Part shown: one piece after another, positions 17,101-25,556 of the stretch
Layout of the letters: each line of letters starts with the position of its first letter
Numbering within the stretch: position 1 is the first letter of the stretch
Assembly: GCF_000244895.1 (NCBI RefSeq)
Contig: NZ_CM001441.1
Coordinates: 1,240,001 to 1,304,000, forward strand
Direction of reading: 5' to 3'
From: Desulfosporosinus youngiae DSM 17734
GTDB lineage: Bacteria > Bacillota > Desulfitobacteriia > Desulfitobacteriales > Desulfitobacteriaceae
Length of the DNA stretch: 64,000 nucleotides
Made by a program: the position numbers and the translations under genes
Notes under the pieces: model-generated
Database searches by the model: none
What the model saw: the letters and a program-made list of their open reading frames with translations, nothing else
Told to the model about the DNA's origin: nothing

Positions 17101-17398
17101 ATGGAAGGCCCAAAGTCAGCAAAACATACTAATAGAAGAGAGCGAATCGGTCTAAGTTGGAGTTTATCGGTTGAAGCATTCCTCAACGAAAAACGTGCAG
17201 AGAATCTTACCGAGCAGAGTCTGGTCTACTATGAACAAGCACTTGAGTTACCTCCAAGCATTCGCTCTCAAGATCAAAGTCGATGCCCCAGAATACTTTT
17301 ACAAAGAGCACCTTAATCTGTGGATTCGCCATTTGAAAGAGATTCGAAAGAATAAGGCAACTTCAATTAACAGCAAATTGCGTGCAGTTCGTCCATAA
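17101..17398 (+). pseudogene. Tyrosine recombinase (phage integrase) N-terminal fragment, frameshifted
   Basis: Two overlapping frames join into one SAM-like N-terminal core-binding domain: LSVEAFLNEKRAENLTEQSL, YYEQAL in the first frame continuing as SYLQAFALKIKVDAPE and NLWIRHLKEIRKNKATSINS in the second. This is the usual start of a phage or transposon tyrosine recombinase. The catalytic domain (R...HxxR...Y) is missing. It marks an eroded mobile element next to the toxin-antitoxin-like pair. Confidence 0.7.
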
Positions 17399-18045
17399 AC
17401 TCACTTTTTTCATTTAGCTATTTCGTCAATGGGGTGGCACTAAACACGTTATGTTACTGTGTTGACTTAGATACCTCGTATAGATCGAGAATGGATCAGC
17501 AAAGGTCGTATCTAAACACTGGTGAACGTATTTTTGCCGCACTAGGCATAGGCAGAATGGCATGTGGGGTATTTCTTAGCAAGAGGCGGCATCCTTTTCT
17601 TACATCAATAATAATTTTGTAAAGCACCGGTTCAACTTGACGGGGGGCTACCCTAGGGGAAAATGACCTTAATATCAAAAGAATATTTTCTTGAATTATT
17701 TTTATCAATACTATTGACAAAATCTATACTTCTTGATATTATCAACTCAATAGGGGGCTGGAAGAAAATTCAAGAAGAATCATAGCATAATTAGAATCGG
17801 TATTTTGCCGATTCTTTTATTATTACGACTTATAAAGAAAATTAGGGTGGAATTCCATCCGAAATAGAGGAAAAGAGCAATGGACCTTTTTATACGGGGT
17901 CGGTTGCTCTTTTTGTTTATTTCGGGTTGATACTGGAAATTTCCAGTCCATCAACCTGAATTGTTTGTCTGCCTAGGATGAGGCAGGTGAAGGCGGTCAT
18001 GTCTAAAAATGAAAAGCCAAAAGTTAAGAGAAAGAAGGGTTAAGT
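17399..18045. other. Gene-poor spacer with two terminators and a palindrome
   Basis: No supported gene. A terminator-like hairpin AGAATCGG/CCGATTCT lies at 17793-17815 with a T-rich tail. A second has a 10-bp stem AAAAGAGCAA/TTGCTCTTTT at 17871-17913. A compound palindrome at 17925-17956 has a perfect 16-bp centre (ACTGGAAATTTCCAGT, 17932-17947) extended by GGTTGAT/ATCAACC after a 2-nt bulge. A 14-codon lysine-rich frame at 17999-18043 is too weak to call. Confidence 0.55.
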
Positions 18046-18369
18046 ATGTTATTTCTTGCTAAAGCTGAATTAAATCAAGTGCCTCCATTTACACCGGAAC
18101 AGTCTAAGGAAATAATGGTACAAGGATGGGAAAACGCCATAAACTACCAGAAACAGGGGAAGATTCTAGCTCAAGGAGCATTTGCTGGAAGAAAAGGTGG
18201 TTGCGTGATTTGGGATGTTGATTCCTTTGAGGAACTCCATTCATTAATATCACAATCTCCTATATTTCCATTTCTTGATATGGAGATTATTCCCTTAATC
18301 AGTATTGAAAATTGCATGGAGAACACTAAACGTGTTTTGAACGCAAAGATAACACAAAAAATCATGTAG
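18046..18369 (+). CDS. Muconolactone isomerase-like dimeric alpha/beta-barrel protein
   Basis: 107 residues. The pattern MLFLAKAELNQVPPFTPEQSKEI...QKQGKILAQGAF, then CVIWDVDSFEELHSLISQSPIFPFLDMEIIPL matches the MIase/YCII-like ferredoxin fold in which the SFEELHxLLxxLPLFPYMxxEVxPL motif is conserved. No aromatic-degradation genes are nearby, so the catabolic name should not be taken as function. A ribosome binding site (AAGAAGGG) precedes the ATG. Confidence 0.65.
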   Translation: MLFLAKAELNQVPPFTPEQSKEIMVQGWENAINYQKQGKILAQGAFAGRKGGCVIWDVDSFEELHSLISQSPIFPFLDMEIIPLISIENCMENTKRVLNAKITQKIM

Positions 18370-18423
18370 TGTAAGACAAAGCCTTTCACCCTAGCTTCAT
18401 CTAGTTGAGGACATATAAACAAA

Positions 18424-18454
18424 GTGGAGGCCCCTGTAAAATGAGGGCTTCCAC
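18424..18454 (+). terminator. Hairpin terminator
   Basis: 10-bp stem (18424-18433 with 18445-18454, one wobble) of GTGGAGGCCC type; a T-rich stretch follows after ATT. It ends the 18046-18369 transcript. Confidence 0.65.
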
Positions 18455-18654
18455 TATTTGAGTTTAACTATGTAAGACATTTTTCAATGCTTTGGTTTTT
18501 TGATTTATCTATTTAAGATTTATCGTATATTTACTGGCAGGAAGGGATTTGGGAGTCTAAAGAAAAATGCTAGGATTCTCTTATGTTTCTAAAGAAATGA
18601 GTCTTTCAAATTTGCCGTAATATGGATAAAGCATTGCAAAAGGAATGAATAAAA

Positions 18655-19488
18655 ATGGAATCATTAAAGACGATTCTAAGCCATGGGAAAACGATCCCTA
18701 CCTCCAAAAGCTCAGAGCAAGACAAAGCAAATAAATACGGCCTTTATCATACCGGAGCAAACTATCGATTGCCACAAAAAGAGCAAACGTATGATTGCCC
18801 TAAGTGCCAAGACCGAGAGATCGTTGAAATAGGAGTTGATTCACTAGGTTTATCAATTTACTCAGACTGTACATGCAAGGCGAAAAAGAGTGCGGCACGA
18901 AAACTTAAATCATCCGGGCTAAGAGGCAATCAGCTAGCCTACCGCCTCGAAGATTACCAAGTCAACGACAACAACCAGGATATGCTCGAAGGAGTCAAGC
19001 GATATCTCAAGGCCTGGCCCGAAAAGATCAACTCCGAGTCGGAATCAAAGGGATTCTGCCTGATCGGGAACCCTGGGATTGGCAAAACGATGTTATCTTG
19101 TATAATAGCGAGTGATATGTTGTCTAAAAGCGTGCAAGTTGTCTTTGTATCGTCGGCAGATCTTCTGGCGGAGTTAAGGCAAGCGCAGCTCTCCAGAGAC
19201 AAAGAGAACATGGAAGAAAAGATTGAAACTTTAGGTAAAGTGCAGGCTCTTATCCTTGACGATATCGGCAAAGAGAAGCCTACGGAATGGGTGCAGAATA
19301 TGTATTATCGCTTGATTGACCTGAGATACAGAAACAACCTCTTAACTGGTTTTAACTCGAATTATTATCCAAAGGAATTAGCCCAGAGACTTGGAGAGGT
19401 CTGGGATGCAACAATGTCCAGGTTAATTGGATTAACGAGAGAGCATTTCCTTTGTGCTACGGACTTTGACCACAGGATAGAGGGGTAA
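18655..19488 (+). CDS. DnaC/IstB-like helicase loader ATPase (phage replication)
   Basis: 277 residues. An N-terminal zinc-binding module (CPKC at 48-51, CTC at 72-74) precedes an AAA+ domain with Walker A GNPGIGKT (138-145), Walker B ALILDDIGKE and a C-terminal arginine region TMSRLIG. This layout matches DnaI/DnaC loaders that place replicative helicase on single-stranded DNA. It opens the tailed-phage remnant. No intact initiator precedes it, so the replication module is partial. Confidence 0.85.
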   Translation: MESLKTILSHGKTIPTSKSSEQDKANKYGLYHTGANYRLPQKEQTYDCPKCQDREIVEIGVDSLGLSIYSDCTCKAKKSAARKLKSSGLRGNQLAYRLEDYQVNDNNQDMLEGVKRYLKAWPEKINSESESKGFCLIGNPGIGKTMLSCIIASDMLSKSVQVVFVSSADLLAELRQAQLSRDKENMEEKIETLGKVQALILDDIGKEKPTEWVQNMYYRLIDLRYRNNLLTGFNSNYYPKELAQRLGEVWDATMSRLIGLTREHFLCATDFDHRIEG

Positions 19489-19515
19489 GGGGATTAGAGG
19501 GAAGGAGATAAAACA

Positions 19516-19863
19516 ATGAGCAAAATAATTCAGTCCATAAACCCCAAAAACGTTGAGAAAACCAGGTGCGGGTTAGAATCTCCACATTGGCAGCGTCAGC
19601 ACGGTGTTTCTGACGAACAAGTAAACTGCAAACGGTGCCTTATAAATATCGAGCACGAGAAACGGGAAGTTATAAGGAAGACCAATAGCCGGTTGGTAAG
19701 GCTCCTTGAGCTAATCGAGATATACAATGTCGCAGGAGTGCTTAAAGAAGAATTTGAGGCATTTGCCGGTTGTTGTGAGGAGCCGATTGATACCGTCGAA
19801 GGTCTGATTACTGCTATGGAAGAAGAGATGAGCTGCTGGGATCTGGAGGAGGTTGAGTCATGA
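19516..19863 (+). CDS. Hypothetical phage-region protein with Cys motif
   Basis: 115 residues; strong GGAAGGAG ribosome binding site. The first half holds H..H and CKRCL motifs (TRCGLESPHW, VNCKRCLINIEHE) of the sort seen in small phage zinc-binding proteins; the second half is helical and acidic. Its stop overlaps the start of the next gene (ATGA at 19860), showing coupling with the ASCH protein. Function unknown. Confidence 0.6.
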   Translation: MSKIIQSINPKNVEKTRCGLESPHWQRQHGVSDEQVNCKRCLINIEHEKREVIRKTNSRLVRLLELIEIYNVAGVLKEEFEAFAGCCEEPIDTVEGLITAMEEEMSCWDLEEVES

Positions 19864-20306
19864 AAGCAATATCACTACTACAGCCCTGGGCATCGTTGAT
19901 AGCTACCGGTGCTAAGAAAATAGAGACTCGTAGCTGGGCAACAAAATACAGGGGGCCATTGGCGATTCATGCAAGCAAAGGTTATAAGGCAAAGAATCTG
20001 GATATGGCATGGAAAGAACCTTTCTTTGCGGCTTTAGAATCACTACGAGTAACTGAGGAGAATGGCGATGTGTCTATTCGATTCCCGCACGGAAGTATCA
20101 TAGCAACTTGTAATCTGGTCGATTGTGTCAAGATGACTCCTGAGTTTATTGATTTCGTTAAGTCAGCTAATGGCCATGAGTATGATTTTGGGGAGTATGC
20201 GGTAGGGCGATATGCTTGGATACTGGAGGATATCAAGGCCCTGGATAATCCGGTACCGGCTAAAGGCAAATTGAGTATTTGGGAGTGGGACGGTGAATTA
20301 TTATGA
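19860..20306 (+). CDS. ASCH-domain protein
   Basis: 148 residues. MKAISLLQPWASLIATGAKK, ETRSW and GPLAIHASKG are the conserved strands of the ASCH/PUA-like RNA-binding fold, with YAWILED near the end. ASCH proteins are frequent in phage genomes and may bind RNA or modified nucleotides. Couples to the previous gene by 4-bp overlap and to the broken zinc-ribbon frame at 20303. Confidence 0.85.
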   Translation: MKAISLLQPWASLIATGAKKIETRSWATKYRGPLAIHASKGYKAKNLDMAWKEPFFAALESLRVTEENGDVSIRFPHGSIIATCNLVDCVKMTPEFIDFVKSANGHEYDFGEYAVGRYAWILEDIKALDNPVPAKGKLSIWEWDGELL

Positions 20307-20407
20307 CCGATGATAACGCCTGCCCATAGTGCGGGTCAACGGTTATCCATACTGGCGGCTGTGTCCAATGCCTAGACCCGGCATGTGGATGGAGTCGGTG
20401 TGGATAA
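20303..20407 (+). pseudogene. Small zinc-ribbon phage protein with in-frame TAG
   Basis: Starting at the ATG in the ATGA overlap, the frame reads MTDDNACP, TAG (20327-20329), then CGSTVIHTGGCVQCLDPACG and WSRCG. Cys-Pro-x-Cys-Gly and a second Cys pair form a zinc ribbon in which the TAG replaces the residue between Pro and Cys, usually Tyr or similar. A point nonsense mutation in a decaying prophage is the simple reading. Confidence 0.55.
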
Positions 20408-20455
20408 AGCTGTGGACAACCTGTTAGTTAAATGTGAATAAAGGAGGTAAGAGGC

Positions 20456-20950
20456 TTGGAGACAACTGAAGCCGCAACTGAGGAAAAGAAAAAGCGTGTA
20501 AAGCCATTGTGGTACCGACAAACGATTCGTCGGTTTACGACATACACCCAGGACAAACTTCGTCTGCAGATACTTATAGAGCAGCTTGAGCACGAATTTC
20601 CCAGTAATACGGCTCAGATTAGCCTAAGCCCCGGACGCTCCATTGGAATGACAGGGGATCAGACAGGTAGCTATGCCAACAGGAGAGTGGAGCTTGAAAC
20701 GGAGATTCGGGAGCTGAGGCATAAGATCCATGAGGTTGATATGATTCTTGGCTCTCTGGGGAAAACGGAGAGAGCGCTGATCGATCTTAAGTATATGCAG
20801 CGGTTCAATAAGGATTTCTGGATAGCCGGGGAAATTGGGATGGCCGTGAGGTCGTATTATCGGCTGAAGGATGAGCTTATTATTTTGGCTGCGCAGATGT
20901 TTGGGTATGTGAAGAGGGAGCAGATTAGTTTTGAGGAGTTGGGGTGGTGA
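20456..20950 (+). CDS. ArpU/RinA-like phage late transcriptional regulator (DUF1492-type)
   Basis: 164 residues, TTG start at 20456 behind AAAGGAGG. The N-terminus is basic and helical; the C-terminal half (LGKTERALIDLKYMQRFNKD then AVRSYYRLKDELII) has the sigma-4-like helix-turn-helix typical of phage late-gene or packaging regulators in Firmicutes. Position between replication genes and terminase fits that role. Family assignment moderate. Confidence 0.65.
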   Translation: METTEAATEEKKKRVKPLWYRQTIRRFTTYTQDKLRLQILIEQLEHEFPSNTAQISLSPGRSIGMTGDQTGSYANRRVELETEIRELRHKIHEVDMILGSLGKTERALIDLKYMQRFNKDFWIAGEIGMAVRSYYRLKDELIILAAQMFGYVKREQISFEELGW

Positions 20951-21087
20951 TTTTAAAGAAATTAATTTGATCAGACAGGAAAATGTATTTGCTTGTTGAA
21001 ACTCTGTAGAAATAGTAATTTTATTAATGCATATACAGTTGTTTTAAAATGAAATTTTAGTTGAGTTTTTAGAATGAGAGTTGGAGA

Positions 21088-21878
21088 ATGATAAAATTTT
21101 TAATTCTAATTATTATATTCATTTTGTATCTATTTTTTGAACGAAAATGGCGGTATTTTTTCGAGTCTTCATTAAGTAGAGAAAATATTGGGACGTTTGA
21201 TAAGAAGTTTTTGTCGGTGACTCAAAAAGTAGCTAATATATTTTAAAATAGGATATGGGCATCAAATATAATATTTATTTTAGGCGTTGTTTTAGGGATT
21301 GCATTAATGGTAATTGACTTTTATATAATTTCACCAGGAAGATTTTTGTTTGGAGTGGGAGTAATCTTATGTGTGCTATCAACTTTTACTTCTGCCTGTA
21401 TTTCAGGAGACACTTGGATTATTAAATTATATTATTGGACGAAAACTAAAAGTAAAAATATAGGTTATGTTATATTGAAAGGTCTTGTGTATGAGTTTTT
21501 TATCATAGGTCATTCTGTGGCCTTTATAATTGTGGTTTGGTATATAGTAATACAAATTGCGGGTGATTCACCTTCGCCAATGAATCTAAGAATTGTTTTT
21601 ATACCCTTCCTTTGTTTGCAGCATTTTGGGTATATCTGTGGGATAATGCCTTTCAAATTAATATCCGAAGATTAATAATGTATGTAATAGTTGCATTAGC
21701 TTATTTAATTTTAAAGGATCCATATTCTCAAATTCAAGAACAGTCATTAGAACAAAGAATGAATAACATGTTTTTAGATATTTCAGTAGTAATTTTTATT
21801 ACATTCGATAGACTTGGAAAAACTGTTCATGACTTAATCAAAGAAGCGAAGAGTAAGATTGAAAGTAAATCAGAGTAA
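21088..21878 (+). pseudogene. Multi-pass membrane protein broken by a stop and a frameshift
   Basis: The frame from ATG 21088 encodes 52 residues (MIKFLILIIIFILYLFF...) and meets TAA at 21244. The same frame then continues open through IWASNIIFILGVVLGIA and the membrane segment 21307-21675. Near 21600-21615 the sensible coding shifts to another frame (FAAFWVYLWDNAFQINIRRL) and runs to 21878. Joined, it gives a roughly 260-residue membrane protein of unknown family. AT-rich compared with neighbours, suggesting acquired DNA. Confidence 0.6.
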
Positions 21879-21966
21879 ATTGTTTTTCTAAAGTGTTTTT
21901 TGGCAGTAATTTGGCATAAACCTGTCAGTGTTTAAGCTTTAATCTGTGGTACTATGGTAGAAAGAG

Positions 21967-21990
21967 AGCCGTCCGAACGGGGCGGCTTTT
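21967..21990 (+). terminator. Rho-independent terminator
   Basis: Stem AGCCGTCC (21967-21974) with GGGCGGCT (21980-21987), followed by TTTTG. Confidence 0.75.
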
Positions 21991-22033
21991 GTATTATATA
22001 TGAGAAATATTTAATATCAAAGGCTTAACAATT

Positions 22034-22798
22034 ATGCAGGAATATATTTCCTTTTTGTCGAATGAATTTTCAGATAAAAAAGGAGGGAGGACAAAAGTTA
22101 GGATGAGAAAGATATTTGATACTATCAAGGAACTATTTAGGAATAAAATATTTGTATCAGCTACAAAAGTAATTGTTGGCTTCTTTCTTAGCTCAATATG
22201 TACGCTGTTGTTCTACGATCAATTTATGAAACCTGTTAATTGGCTTAAAGCTGCAGTTAGTCAATTTGAAGTTAATATGCCATCAGGTTCTGAAATAACT
22301 TGGGGAGATAGGATAATAATAAACGCAAAGCATCCAGATGATGTAGAATATGTTCAGTATAATTGGGATCAAGATATTTCCATAAAGGAATACAATCATG
22401 TCGTTGAAGTGGAATTTCCTGAAGAGATAGGAGAACATGTCCTTAATTTTCATCTAGTTGATAAACAAGGAAAGCATAAAAGCTATAATTCGGTGAATTA
22501 CAGATTTAATGAAGTTTTGAATGCACCGAGACTAATACTTTCTCAAGTAAAAGACCAATATTATCCTTTCGAGGTTATTACTTTACAAGCTATAGATAAA
22601 GATGGAGTTCACCATATAGGCTATGCGTGGGATAGAGAGGAAACAACACCAATATATGGTGAACTTGCACATGTTCAAGTTCCGAACTTCATAGGACCTC
22701 ATAAACTGCTTTATTATGCGAAGGATGAAAATAGCAATTCGAGTAAATGGAAAATTTTAAAGGTTAACGTTATCCCTTTGCCGAGTGCAAATGAATAA
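22034..22798 (+). CDS. Membrane-anchored hypothetical protein with two beta-sandwich-like repeats
   Basis: 254 residues at most. Start uncertain: ATG 22034 has a poor ribosome binding site, while ATG 22103 (MRKIFDTIK) follows AGGAGGGAGG at a long 12-nt distance. One transmembrane helix (VIVGFFLSSICTLLFY) leads to an outside part with two related units: NWDQDIS...GEHVLNFHLVDKQG and AWDREETTPIY...GPHKLLYYAKDENSN. These look like tandem bacterial Ig/PKD-type modules. AT-rich cargo in the prophage region; no known function. Confidence 0.6.
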   Translation: MQEYISFLSNEFSDKKGGRTKVRMRKIFDTIKELFRNKIFVSATKVIVGFFLSSICTLLFYDQFMKPVNWLKAAVSQFEVNMPSGSEITWGDRIIINAKHPDDVEYVQYNWDQDISIKEYNHVVEVEFPEEIGEHVLNFHLVDKQGKHKSYNSVNYRFNEVLNAPRLILSQVKDQYYPFEVITLQAIDKDGVHHIGYAWDREETTPIYGELAHVQVPNFIGPHKLLYYAKDENSNSSKWKILKVNVIPLPSANE

Positions 22799-22829
22799 TT
22801 CTAGTCGTTATATAAATATTATTTAATCG

Positions 22830-22851
22830 AAAGAGCCTTCAGGCTCTTTTT
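22830..22851 (+). terminator. Rho-independent terminator
   Basis: Stem AAAGAGCC/GGCTCTTT (22830-22837 with 22842-22849), loop TTCA, T-rich tail. Confidence 0.85.
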
Positions 22852-22929
22852 CTATTTCCTCAAAGGCGGTGATGCAATTAGCTAAGCCAGCTTTTATATG
22901 TGTCGGATTTACTTAGATAGGTAAAGGGA

Positions 22930-23082
22930 TCGCAGCCAATTGCGGGAACTGCGGCAACTATGATGGGATAATTTGTCTTGTAAAGGATGAGCTCAATGAG
23001 TTGTATGAGGAGAGTTCCAGCTTTAAAGCGATTGACCGACTGATGCGGACGAATAAAGGCATATCGGGCACAATGTTCTAGC
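22930..23082 (+). pseudogene. Fragment of a small Cys-containing phage protein
   Basis: An open frame without its own start reads IAANCGNCGNYDGIICLVKD then ELNELYEESSSFKAIDRLMR and ends TMF at a TAG. An upstream in-frame TAA removes the N-terminus. The Cys pair and helical tail look like small phage proteins found near terminase genes. Low-certainty remnant. Confidence 0.35.
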
Positions 23083-23111
23083 CCAGGCAATAACACCTAG
23101 GCTAAAACTTG

Positions 23112-23237
23112 TTAAAATAATAATCTGCTGCGGCAAGGTTGTGGCGGTGGCGTTAAGATTGGTCTCAGAAATAAAAATAGTCCTCCAATAATTATAAGCA
23201 GTAAGATAATAATTATTGGCAATGCCACACAAAGCAT
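23112..23237 (-). CDS. Small membrane protein, 41 aa
   Basis: The reverse strand has AAAGAGGTG 6 nt before an ATG at 23237. It encodes MLCVALPIIIILLLIIIGGL then FLFLRPILTPPPQPCRSRLL F: one hydrophobic helix and a proline-rich basic tail. No family recognised. The ribosome binding site and clear membrane profile argue for a real small protein. Confidence 0.45.
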   Translation of the reverse strand: MLCVALPIIIILLLIIIGGLFLFLRPILTPPPQPCRSRLLF

Positions 23238-23859
23238 ATACTTCACCTCTTTATCTTAGATTCCCATAAGATTGAGAGGTTTCTTGATTTATACTATGCA
23301 GCATGTCCATAAAGTGTTCATTGGATGATACGAGAGAACAAAGGTGTGAGGGTTGAGTTGTGGCGTTAAAAAAGAGACCAGCTTCTTCTGTCTTAAAATT
23401 TTTATATTCCTTTCATTAATCTTTTTTATATTTTTTTTGGTTTAAATAAACAATAAATCACAATTAAAAGATTAATAATTGCCGTTATCAGTCTGATTAT
23501 CTCATTTTAGATCTATTTGGCATTTAAGTGGAGAAGTCAATAACTCGACTAATGCGGGAGTAATAAGGTGATTTAAGTCCTTCGTTATTAATTATTATTT
23601 TCTATTTACTTCACATTTTTTGTGTTTTCGGCTAGGAATGCATTTTTTATCAGGAGAATACCTTGATTATTTGGTCCTGAGATAATTTTTACCCGATAAA
23701 GAACTTTTTTGTTGGTAAAAGGACAAAGCAGCTTCGAACTGAATCGAAACTGCTTTAATTTATAGATCCCTGTTATTTATTTTTATTTTATAATTGTATC
23801 CTGTTTCAGATTTTGAGAAAATGTACTATTTAGGCACATTTCCCCGCCATCTGGCTTGG
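23238..23859. other. AT-rich intergenic stretch with one hairpin
   Basis: No supported gene on either strand. A hairpin AAAGCAG-CTTCGA...TCGAA-ACTGCTTT at about 23724-23756 looks like a terminator. The rest is AT-rich and featureless to me. Confidence 0.4.
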
Positions 23860-23955
23860 CTACCTGATAATTACAACTACGACAATGATGGTGATGCGTA
23901 GCTTTAATTTCATGGATAGTAACCAAGCTATCAAGGACACAATTCTCCTAATCAT
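23860..23955 (-). CDS. Tiny membrane peptide, 31 aa
   Basis: AAGGAGG lies 9 nt upstream of an ATG at 23955 on the reverse strand. It encodes MIRRIVSLIAWLLSMKLKLR then ITIIVVVVIIR, a basic amphipathic start followed by a hydrophobic run. It could be a membrane micropeptide; length makes chance possible. Confidence 0.35.
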   Translation of the reverse strand: MIRRIVSLIAWLLSMKLKLRITIIVVVVIIR

Positions 23956-24070
23956 AGCGTTGCGACCTCCTTATTCAGTTTTGAAAGATCATTTAACCAT
24001 TTATACTAACATTATTTGATTTTCAGAAGTTGTAATATATGGCAAAGGAGCAACATGGATATGCGGATAC

Positions 24071-24095
24071 AAAAAAGCAGCCGGTTAAGGCTGCT
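24071..24095 (-). terminator. Terminator of hicAB
   Basis: Stem AGCAGCC/GGCTGCT (24076-24082 with 24089-24095); on the reverse strand it is followed by six T. It lies 26 bp after the hicB stop. Confidence 0.85.
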
Positions 24096-24121
24096 GAAAT
24101 TATTATATTCCTTTTGTTTAG

Positions 24122-24520
24122 TTACTGAATACCAAGTTGATCTTTTAAAGCACTTTGTAGGACTTGGGAGAAGTTTATACCCTCGCGTTCTGCCATAATA
24201 TTAAGCCATTGCGGAATTGTAAGGGTTTTCTTAATTGCCTTGTTATCGTTAAATTTTCGATATTCAAGGGTATCAGCGCTAATCAAAGTCACAAAAGAAC
24301 CATGTTCAGGCTTAATGCTATCAGGTGAAGAAGGTGATGGAATGATTTCTTTAGACTCTTCTAGATCATAGAGACGCAAGCATAATACATCTTGTGCCAT
24401 TTCATAAGCATCATGCAAGTTATCACCTTGAGTATAGCAACCTTCGATGTCCGGAAATTTCACAAAATAAGATCCATTGGATTCTAAGGTGAATATCGCT
24501 GGATATAAATAATTGGTCAT
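24122..24520 (-). CDS. hicB: HicB family antitoxin
   Basis: 132 residues. The N-terminal NYLYPAIFTLESNGSYFVKF, PDIEGCYTQGDNLHDAYEMA is the HicB partial RNase-H fold that neutralises HicA. The C-terminal AIKKTLTIPQWLNIMAEREG with NFSQVLQSAL is a DNA-binding ribbon-helix-helix-like segment giving autoregulation. AAAGGAG precedes the ATG. It follows hicA by 54 bp on the same strand, behind the promoter at 24780-24808. Confidence 0.92.
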   Translation of the reverse strand: MTNYLYPAIFTLESNGSYFVKFPDIEGCYTQGDNLHDAYEMAQDVLCLRLYDLEESKEIIPSPSSPDSIKPEHGSFVTLISADTLEYRKFNDNKAIKKTLTIPQWLNIMAEREGINFSQVLQSALKDQLGIQ

Positions 24521-24574
24521 TGAGGTTCTACTCCTTTCATTTTTATATTCTATCTATTTATCGGGATGTGGGGT

Positions 24575-24757
24575 TTATTTCAACCCCGCATCCTTGAGTA
24601 TACTGTCTAGTGTTCCGTCCGCTAATTCTGTCTTGTGTCTAGGTACTGGGAAGGACTTTCCGGTGATTGGACTGTAGTATATATCGTGTCTCTTTCCCCG
24701 GCGTTTGAGAGTTATTTTGTTTTGACTTAGTAGTTTAAGTAGTTCGCCGGTTTTCAT
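24575..24757 (-). CDS. hicA: HicA family mRNA-interferase toxin
   Basis: 60 residues from the ATG at 24757, chosen because GAAGGAGGGG lies just upstream; longer in-frame starts extend back through the promoter. MKTGELLKLLSQNKITLKRR, GKRHDIY and FPVPRHKTELADGTLDSILK match the double-stranded-RNA-binding-like HicA fold, with catalytic His in GKRHDIY. It cleaves mRNA when free of HicB. Toxin-first order is typical. Confidence 0.93.
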   Translation of the reverse strand: MKTGELLKLLSQNKITLKRRGKRHDIYYSPITGKSFPVPRHKTELADGTLDSILKDAGLK

Positions 24758-24779
24758 GTTATCCCCTCCTTCTAAGTAC

Positions 24780-24808
24780 ATTATAACACGTATTAACACG
24801 TGTGTAAA
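24780..24808 (-). promoter_or_regulatory. hicAB promoter with repeat operators in the spacer
   Basis: On the reverse strand, TTTACA (24803-24808) is separated by exactly 17 bp from TATAAT (24780-24785). The spacer contains two copies of CGTGTTA as direct repeats, one forming ACACGTGT. This places likely HicB operator sites directly between -35 and -10. Confidence 0.8.
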
Positions 24809-24909
24809 GAGGGGTTTTCTAATTTCGTTAAACATTTTCTGAGGGCTAGAGTAGACTATTTTTATTTTTGGTTTATGTCAGTGGATGTAAATAAAGGTGT
24901 GAGGGTAGA

Positions 24910-25263
24910 GTGAATCCCTGTAACCAAGATGAAGTTGGAAGGTGGGTACAAAGCCTAATCGACAGTAACAATATTCATGCTTTTTATGTCTCTAGCTATT
25001 GGCTGCGACTAAGGGCAGAAGTTTTGCTTGAATTTAAGAATGAATGCCGGCATTGCAAAGCGCGAGGTTTTTATAAGCGAGCTGACACGGTTCACCATGT
25101 TCAGTACGTTAGGCGGTATCCAAGGTTAGCTCTGAGCAAGGTCTACATTTTTGAGGGCAAAGAATACAAGAATCTGATACCTCTTTGCCACAATTGTCAT
25201 GAAGAGGTGCATGGGTATCGGCAAAAGAAAAAGAAGAAACCTTTGACGGAGGAGAGATGGTAG
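24910..25263 (+). CDS. HNH endonuclease (phage)
   Basis: 117 residues, GTG start. Zinc-coordinating CRHC (46-49) and CHNC (93-96) flank the HH pair at 62-63 (VHHV) and HEEVHG, the normal HNH core. Such genes sit just upstream of the terminase small subunit in many siphophages and assist packaging; here the downstream terminase genes are broken. Confidence 0.88.
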   Translation: MNPCNQDEVGRWVQSLIDSNNIHAFYVSSYWLRLRAEVLLEFKNECRHCKARGFYKRADTVHHVQYVRRYPRLALSKVYIFEGKEYKNLIPLCHNCHEEVHGYRQKKKKKPLTEERW

Positions 25264-25447
25264 GCGACATGAAGAATCTAGAAAAGTTTAGAGATACATT
25301 ATGCGGTGCAGCCGACATCATTGATAAGCTTATTGAATTAAAAGCTAAAGAGGATGAAGGGAAAATATTGAAAAGGAATGTGAATCCATACTTGGCAGGT
25401 TCATGATTAAGATGATAGAGCTGCAGGCGCTTCAAGGAAAATTGTAG
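25257..25447 (+). pseudogene. Small phage packaging-region protein, frameshifted
   Basis: The first frame reads MVGDMKNLEKFRDTLCGAAD then IIDKLIELKAKEDEGK; after about 25365 the sensible coding moves to another frame, KECESILGRFMIKMIELQAL ending at TAG 25445-25447. Reconstructed, it is a helical protein often found between HNH and terminase genes in Firmicute phages. Disrupted by a one-base indel in an A-rich run. Confidence 0.55.
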
Positions 25448-25556
25448 AGTACCCCCCGTCTGAAAAAATTGTAAATTAATTTTCGGGGTGTTGACTCGGT
25501 AGGGTCATAGACAGTCTGCCTAGGCTTACGCGCGTGAGGGGTGGTGGGGGGGTGAT

